NCBI GenBank assembly: GCA_000285855.2
Contig: HE978651.1
Location: 1,921,084-1,957,320, forward strand
Direction: 5' to 3'
Origin: Ruminococcus sp. JC304
GTDB taxonomy: Bacteria; Bacillota; Clostridia; Lachnospirales; Lachnospiraceae
DNA: 36,237 bases
In this document: positions 32,297 to 36,237 of the stretch, piece by piece
Layout: the number at the start of each line of letters is the position of its first letter
How positions within the stretch are numbered: the first letter of the stretch is position 1
The notes under the pieces: model-generated
Seen by the model: the letters and a program-made list of their open reading frames with translations, nothing else
The model's database searches: none
Told to the model about the DNA's origin: nothing
Translations under genes and position numbers: made by a program

Positions 32297-32336
32297 AAAA
32301 AAAGCTCCAAATCCTCAATTCATAAGGATTCAGAGC
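32297..32336 (-). terminator. terminator of tRNA-Thr
   Basis: On the minus strand GCTC and GAATCCT pair with AGGATT and GAGC (32333-32336, 32325-32330, 32310-32315, 32304-32307) and are followed by seven T (complement of 32297-32303). It ends the tRNA transcript 14 nt after the tRNA. Confidence 0.88.
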
Positions 32337-32349
32337 CATTTGAACGTCA

Positions 32350-32422
32350 AGCTGAAAATGAGACTTGAACTCACGACCCCTTCATTACGAGTGAAGTGCT
32401 CTACCGACTGAGCTATTTCAGC
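32350..32422 (-). tRNA. tRNA-Thr (anticodon CGU)
   Basis: A complete 73-nt cloverleaf: acceptor GCTGAAA/TTTCAGC with discriminator T, D arm GCTC...GAGC, anticodon stem CTTCA/TGAAG with loop CTCGTAA (anticodon CGT), five-base variable region, and T arm GTGAG/CTCAT around TTCAAGT. CCA is not encoded. It reads ACG codons. Confidence 0.95.
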
Positions 32423-32471
32423 TTATGCTGTCATCCGTCAGAAATTAACAGTTCTGACAGCCACAGCATTT

Positions 32472-32500
32472 AGTTTATAATATTATTTATTTTCTGTCAA
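32472..32500 (-). promoter_or_regulatory. tRNA-Thr promoter overlapping the end of the glgB-like gene
   Basis: On the minus strand a consensus TTGACA (32495-32500) is followed by TATAAA at 15-nt or TAAACT at 17-nt spacing. The -35 box lies within the last codons of the GlgB-like gene. A GCTGTCA...TGACAGC inverted repeat follows before the tRNA. Confidence 0.6.
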
Positions 32501-34792
32501 GTCCTTTTTAGCTGGTGTTTTGGGTGTGGTCTTTGTCACCTTTGGCGCTTCTTTTGGTGCTGTTTTTGTCACTTTTTTTGTCGCCGGTTTTACTACCGTC
32601 TTTACAGCAGTTTTTGTTTTCGCTGTAGCCTTACGTACAGTTCTCGCCTTGGTAATCGACTTCTTGATCTGACCTTCTGCTGCTTTCTCCTCTTTCGGCT
32701 CTTCTTCCGGTGTACAGGTAAAGATTGCCACCCCAAGTGCAGGAAGTTTCACTGTAATAGAATATTCTCTCTCATCGCACTCTGCCTTCTTCGCTACTTT
32801 CACTCTTCCATTAACTACACCTTCCCCGCCGTATTTCTTATCATCACTGTTAAGGATTTCTTTATATTTGCCGGCAAAAGGTACTCCAACCTGATAATTC
32901 TCGTAGGGGATTGCCGCGAAATTGCAGATAGCCAGAATGGTCTCCTCCGGTTTCTCTGTCTTTCTCATGAATGCAATCACATTCTCCTCATACTTCATCA
33001 GCTGAACCCATTCAAATCCATCATACTCGTCATCCATCTGATAAAGTGCCGGATGAGCCAGATACATATTATTGAGGTCTTTGACAAAAACTTCCAGTTC
33101 TTTTGGCATGTCTTTATCCGGTGCCATCATCTTGCATCCCGGATGCAGCATCATATAAGCGTATGCTTCCCTGATCTGCGCACTCTTCTGTGCTTCTGTT
33201 CCCGGCAGTTTCTCTGCAAAATCCTTCAAAGTGCCAACATCCCTGGTGCCAAGAGTCAGAATATAATGTTCACAGTATGCATAGAGCATGGACATGGTCA
33301 GCTGATCATGGTAATTCTTTCTCTCAATAGGATCCTTGCTCAGATATTCAAGCAGATCTTTTGTCCATCCGCCACTCCATTTATAGTCAAATCCAAGATG
33401 GTCATTTACCACACTGTCCGTCAGCTCCGGCCAGAGTCCGTCCTCCTGGGCAATCAGAAGGATACCGGGATTTCTCTGTTTGATCACAGAATTCAGATGT
33501 TTCAGAAATTCCAATGCATCCAGGTTCTCATTTGTGCCATATATATTTGGTGTCCACTCTCCAGGATTTCTGCCATAGTCCAGATACAGCATAGCATCTA
33601 CATCATCCATGCGCAGACCATCCACATGATAAAACTCTGTCCAGAAACATGCATTGGCAATCAGAAAATCCTTCACCATAGGACTGGCATAATTGTAGAG
33701 CAGTGTTCCCCAGAATGGATGAACCGCTTCTGCAGGATTCTGTTTTTCATAAAGAGGTGTTCCATCAAATCTCTCCAGTCCGGAAGCATACCGTGGAAAC
33801 TGTGCAGGTGTCCAGTCCAGGATTACACCGATTCCTGCCTGATGTAATTCATCCACCAGCTTCTGAAAATCCTTGGGTGTCCCAAATCTGGAAGTCGGTG
33901 CATAATAACCATAAGTAGAATATCCTCCTGTAATATCATCCAGATATTCCATCACCGGATGTAGTTCTACATGAGTATAATCCTCCTCTGCCAGAAACTC
34001 CACCAGTTCCTCTCCTGTCTTCCATTCCTCCAGAGATGTTTCATATATAGAAACCGGCTGTTTCCTGTCATCGAATCTGTGACGTTCCTTCATCCAGTCT
34101 CCGTCATTCCACTGAAAAGCACTTACATCTGCTACCACAGATGCGCCCTCAGAATCATGCTCTGCGCTGTTCCCATAAGGATCGGCCTTTAACAGAACTT
34201 CGCCACCTTTAACTTTAATTTCATATTTATAATGTGTTCCGGCTTCTACTCCGGGTACAAACAGTTCAAAGATACCGGACATTGGCATACGGTGCATGAT
34301 GGTTGCACGGCCGATCCATCCATTAAAATCACCTGCGATATTTACACTTACTGCGTTCGGAGCCCAGACAGCAAAAAGAGTACCTTTCACGCCCTTAATC
34401 TCCACAGGATGTGCACCCAGCTTCTTATATGCCTCATAATAAACACCTGCGCAGAAAGCCTTCTCCTCTTCCTCTGTGATCTGGCATGGAAAAGCATAGG
34501 GATCATAACATTCTGTCTCTGTCTCTCCCATTTTTATAAGAAATCTGTATTCCGGCACCTTGCGTACAGGAAGCAATACTGCAAAATATCCGGCCTCGTC
34601 CTCTTTCTCGCAGACATAGGTTTTCTTTCCGCTGATCACACTGACTTCTTCTGCATCAGGAAAAAATCCCTGAATAAGAACTCCGTCCTGTGTGATCCTT
34701 GGTCCCATCACATCTCTGGGAGCAGTTTCCTCTCCATACACAATAGCTTCAATTCTCGGCCAGTCCATATAGCCGTATACTTTTTCATCCAT
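32483..34792 (-). CDS. GlgB-like branching-enzyme homologue, active site degenerate
   Basis: A 769-aa relative of 1,4-alpha-glucan branching enzyme: N-terminal domain (1-115), CBM48 domain (about 130-220), GH13 barrel (245-560), C-terminal domain (600-695) and a Lys/Thr/Ala/Pro tail (700-769). GGGAGGT precedes the ATG. It keeps GLRMDDV with nucleophile Asp396 and the glgB block YGRNPGEWTPNIYGTNENLD. But DWTPAQFP has Gln331 where GlgB has His, LLIAQEDGLWP has Gln449 where the acid/base Glu belongs, and LGTRDV (514-519) stands in place of LSHDEV. The MGxEFxQxxEWN loop after HPGCKMM is missing. By eye it looks non-catalytic; it may bind glycogen or help assemble it. Confidence 0.85.
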   Translation of the reverse strand: MDEKVYGYMDWPRIEAIVYGEETAPRDVMGPRITQDGVLIQGFFPDAEEVSVISGKKTYVCEKEDEAGYFAVLLPVRKVPEYRFLIKMGETETECYDPYAFPCQITEEEEKAFCAGVYYEAYKKLGAHPVEIKGVKGTLFAVWAPNAVSVNIAGDFNGWIGRATIMHRMPMSGIFELFVPGVEAGTHYKYEIKVKGGEVLLKADPYGNSAEHDSEGASVVADVSAFQWNDGDWMKERHRFDDRKQPVSIYETSLEEWKTGEELVEFLAEEDYTHVELHPVMEYLDDITGGYSTYGYYAPTSRFGTPKDFQKLVDELHQAGIGVILDWTPAQFPRYASGLERFDGTPLYEKQNPAEAVHPFWGTLLYNYASPMVKDFLIANACFWTEFYHVDGLRMDDVDAMLYLDYGRNPGEWTPNIYGTNENLDALEFLKHLNSVIKQRNPGILLIAQEDGLWPELTDSVVNDHLGFDYKWSGGWTKDLLEYLSKDPIERKNYHDQLTMSMLYAYCEHYILTLGTRDVGTLKDFAEKLPGTEAQKSAQIREAYAYMMLHPGCKMMAPDKDMPKELEVFVKDLNNMYLAHPALYQMDDEYDGFEWVQLMKYEENVIAFMRKTEKPEETILAICNFAAIPYENYQVGVPFAGKYKEILNSDDKKYGGEGVVNGRVKVAKKAECDEREYSITVKLPALGVAIFTCTPEEEPKEEKAAEGQIKKSITKARTVRKATAKTKTAVKTVVKPATKKVTKTAPKEAPKVTKTTPKTPAKKDLTENK

Positions 34793-34943
34793 AACTGCGT
34801 TACCTCCCCGATTGTCAGAAATACGATGATCGGCTACTCTTACCGGCAGCGTATTTATGGTACATTAAACGTCACCTGTAAACAATAACAAATCAAGTTA
34901 TGTTTATTTTAGCATCTTTGCACAAAAAAATAAAGAAAATTGT

Positions 34944-34972
34944 TTGACAAATCCCCTTTACTGCGCTAAATT
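34944..34972 (+). promoter_or_regulatory. promoter of the fructokinase gene
   Basis: A consensus TTGACA (34944-34949) and TAAATT (34967-34972) are 17 nt apart. The inverted repeat at 34984-35013 begins 12 nt after the -10. Confidence 0.7.
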
Positions 34973-34983
34973 TATGTTATGAT

Positions 34984-35013
34984 GTTAGGGGTAAAAGGCA
35001 TTTTACCCCTAAC
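34984..35013 (+). promoter_or_regulatory. perfect 13-bp inverted repeat, possible operator
   Basis: GTTAGGGGTAAAA (34984-34996) and TTTTACCCCTAAC (35001-35013) are perfect complements around a 4-nt loop, over the presumed transcription start. This fits a dimeric repressor's operator or a 5'-end hairpin that stabilises the mRNA. No T-run follows, so it is not a terminator. Confidence 0.6.
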
Positions 35014-35085
35014 TTGATATCTACTATGGAAAGAATCTTGTTCCGGATACTATGCTTCTTTCCATCACAACAAGGAGGATACAAA

Positions 35086-36060
35086 ATGGGAAACAAAGCC
35101 TTTGACGTAACCGCATTAGGCGAATTATTGATTGACTTTACTGAAAACGGCATCAGCGCACAGGGAAATCCTATGCTGGAAGCCAATCCGGGCGGTGCTC
35201 CATGCAATGTGCTTGCAATGCTTGAGAAGCTTGGCAAAAAAACTGCATTCATCGGCAAAGTGGGAAACGATATGTTCGGAACTCAGCTTAAAAATGCCGT
35301 AGAGGAAGTAGGAATCGACACCCGCAATCTTGTAATTGATAATGAAGTACATACAACACTTGCATTCGTACATACCTATCCTGACGGAGACAGAGATTTC
35401 TCCTTCTACCGTAACCCAGGTGCAGATATGATGCTCACCAAAGATGAAATCCAAGAAGACCTGATCAGAGATTCCAGAATCTTCCATTTCGGAACTCTTT
35501 CTTCCACTCACGAAGGAGTGCGTGAGGCAACCCGCTATGCCATCGATGTTGCAAAAGAAGCCGGATGTATCGTCAGCTTCGACCCGAACCTTCGTCCGCC
35601 ATTATGGAAATCTCTGGATGACGCAAAGGCAGAGATCGAATACGGCCTTGGCAAATGCGATATTCTGAAAATCTCAGATAACGAAGTTGAATTCCTGTTC
35701 GGAACTACAGACTACGACAAAGGTGCCGCACTTCTGAAAGAGAAATACAACATTCCGCTTATCCTTATCACACTTGGAAAAGACGGAAGCCGCGCTTACT
35801 ACAAAGATATGAAAGTAGAAGCTGCTCCTTTCCTTCAGGAAAAGACTATCGAAACAACAGGTGCAGGCGATACCTTCTGCGCAAGCTCCTTAAACTATGT
35901 TCTGGAACATGGTCTGGACAATCTGACAGAAGAGAACTTAAAAGAACTGCTCACATTCGCAAATGCGGCAGCTTCTCTTATCACTACACGCAAAGGCGCT
36001 CTTCGCGTTATGTCCACCAAAGAAGAAGTTCTTGACTTTATGAAATCAAGAGGATGTTAA
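35086..36060 (+). CDS. fructokinase, PfkB family
   Basis: A 324-aa ribokinase/PfkB-family sugar kinase, most like fructokinase (ATP-dependent fructose to fructose 6-phosphate). ATG 35086 follows AAGGAGG; the frame is open upstream to 35014 but that lies in the leader. It starts with FDVTALGELLIDFTENG and has NPGGAPCNVLAMLEKLGKK (34-52), the family's first signature. SFDPNLRPPLW (164-174) and the anion-hole motif TTGAGDTFCA with catalytic Asp262 follow. It is monocistronic, with a consensus promoter and a strong terminator. Its substrate could be another ketose or a sugar such as mannose; fructose is the best guess. Confidence 0.9.
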   Translation: MGNKAFDVTALGELLIDFTENGISAQGNPMLEANPGGAPCNVLAMLEKLGKKTAFIGKVGNDMFGTQLKNAVEEVGIDTRNLVIDNEVHTTLAFVHTYPDGDRDFSFYRNPGADMMLTKDEIQEDLIRDSRIFHFGTLSSTHEGVREATRYAIDVAKEAGCIVSFDPNLRPPLWKSLDDAKAEIEYGLGKCDILKISDNEVEFLFGTTDYDKGAALLKEKYNIPLILITLGKDGSRAYYKDMKVEAAPFLQEKTIETTGAGDTFCASSLNYVLEHGLDNLTEENLKELLTFANAAASLITTRKGALRVMSTKEEVLDFMKSRGC

Positions 36061-36079
36061 TTTAACATCATAATTTTTC

Positions 36080-36120
36080 AAGGAAGCCCTCTGGCACCGC
36101 CAGACTGGGCTTCCTTTTTT
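36080..36120 (+). terminator. terminator of the fructokinase gene
   Basis: GGAAGCCC (36082-36089) pairs with GGGCTTCC (36107-36114), with TCTGG/CCAGA inside, followed by six T. Confidence 0.92.
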
Positions 36121-36124
36121 ATCA

Positions 36125-36180
36125 TAAAAATCAAAAAATATCTCCTGGCGATTGAAAATCTCAATCAGACAGGAGATATT
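36125..36180 (-). terminator. minus-strand terminator for a gene beyond the window
   Basis: AATATCTCCTG (36137-36147) pairs with CAGGAGATATT (36170-36180), with ATTGA/TCAAT inside. Read on the minus strand it is followed by TTTTTTGATTTTT. It implies a leftward gene starting past the right edge. Confidence 0.8.
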
Positions 36181-36183
36181 GTC

Positions 36184-36206
36184 AAGCGGATATTCGCAAT
36201 CCGCTT
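36184..36206. repeat. hairpin carrying a sequence repeated at 11591
   Basis: AAGCGGAT (36184-36191) pairs with ATCCGCTT (36199-36206) around 7 nt. CGGATATTCGCAA (36187-36199) is identical to 11591-11603. The window ends 31 bp later. Confidence 0.5.
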
Positions 36207-36237
36207 CGCTACTTGCTCATAACCGAATAACTGCTTC

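Noticed and set aside
33053-33847. Plus-strand open frame opposite the GlgB-like gene
   Set aside because: Shadow composition and no start signal.
36181-36237. Possible C-terminal end of a minus-strand gene running off the window (reads KQLFGYEQVAKRIANIRL)
   Set aside because: The frame is open from the edge and a terminator follows, but it is short and mostly consists of the sequence repeated at 11591, so a coding claim is not safe.

Overview
The window looks like the chromosome of a gut Lachnospiraceae bacterium, probably Blautia-like. This is inferred from the gene content (pyruvate phosphate dikinase beside PPi-dependent phosphofructokinase, DUF362-ferredoxin, DUF2284, DUF4317 and DUF2500 proteins, a MobA/MobL relaxase with coiled-coil companions), from strong AGGAGG-type ribosome binding sites and from clear sigma-A promoters. 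No database was searched.

About 1-10.7 kb is an AT-rich accessory region built from mobile-element parts. It holds an oriT-like hairpin and a MobA/MobL relaxase whose 3' third overlaps two coiled-coil genes in another frame. Next comes a possible Rep_trans remnant. An eight-gene minus-strand operon (2.58-7.9 kb) of mostly membrane proteins of unknown function follows; two of its genes carry apparent one-base deletions in five-base homopolymers. Then comes a graveyard: a tnpV-like remnant, a small pseudogene with a stop at codon 7, an array of seven short hairpins, a Cro/CI-type regulator and an internally deleted ssb. Two small intact genes (a two-helix membrane protein and a DUF2500 protein) lie among them.

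From 10.7 to 18.9 kb the content is more core-like: a short DUF4317-like protein, an Mrr-type nuclease fused to membrane helices, ppdK and PPi-phosphofructokinase (two PPi-linked glycolytic enzymes, each with its own TTGACG promoter), an aldose-1-epimerase-like protein and a homocysteine S-methyltransferase family protein.

From 31.4 down to 18.9 kb runs one long minus-strand operon: a GH36 alpha-galactosidase, then potA-potB-potC, then a second potA-potB-potC/D(fusion)-potD, then an orphan PTS enzyme I and a DUF362 ferredoxin-like protein. Couplings are tight (ATGA, TGATG, or gaps under 35 nt). Unusual features are the tandem ABC sets, the permease/binding-protein fusion, and a PotD whose lipobox cysteine appears replaced by phenylalanine.

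The right end has a DUF2284 protein, a large GC-rich hairpin, tRNA-Thr(CGU), a GlgB-like branching-enzyme homologue with several catalytic positions substituted and a Lys/Thr/Ala/Pro-rich tail, and a PfkB-family fructokinase with a perfect 13-bp inverted repeat just after its promoter. A related motif (GGGGAYTTNCTTRATT) recurs near two promoters, and a 13-mer is shared between the nuclease promoter region and the window's right edge.
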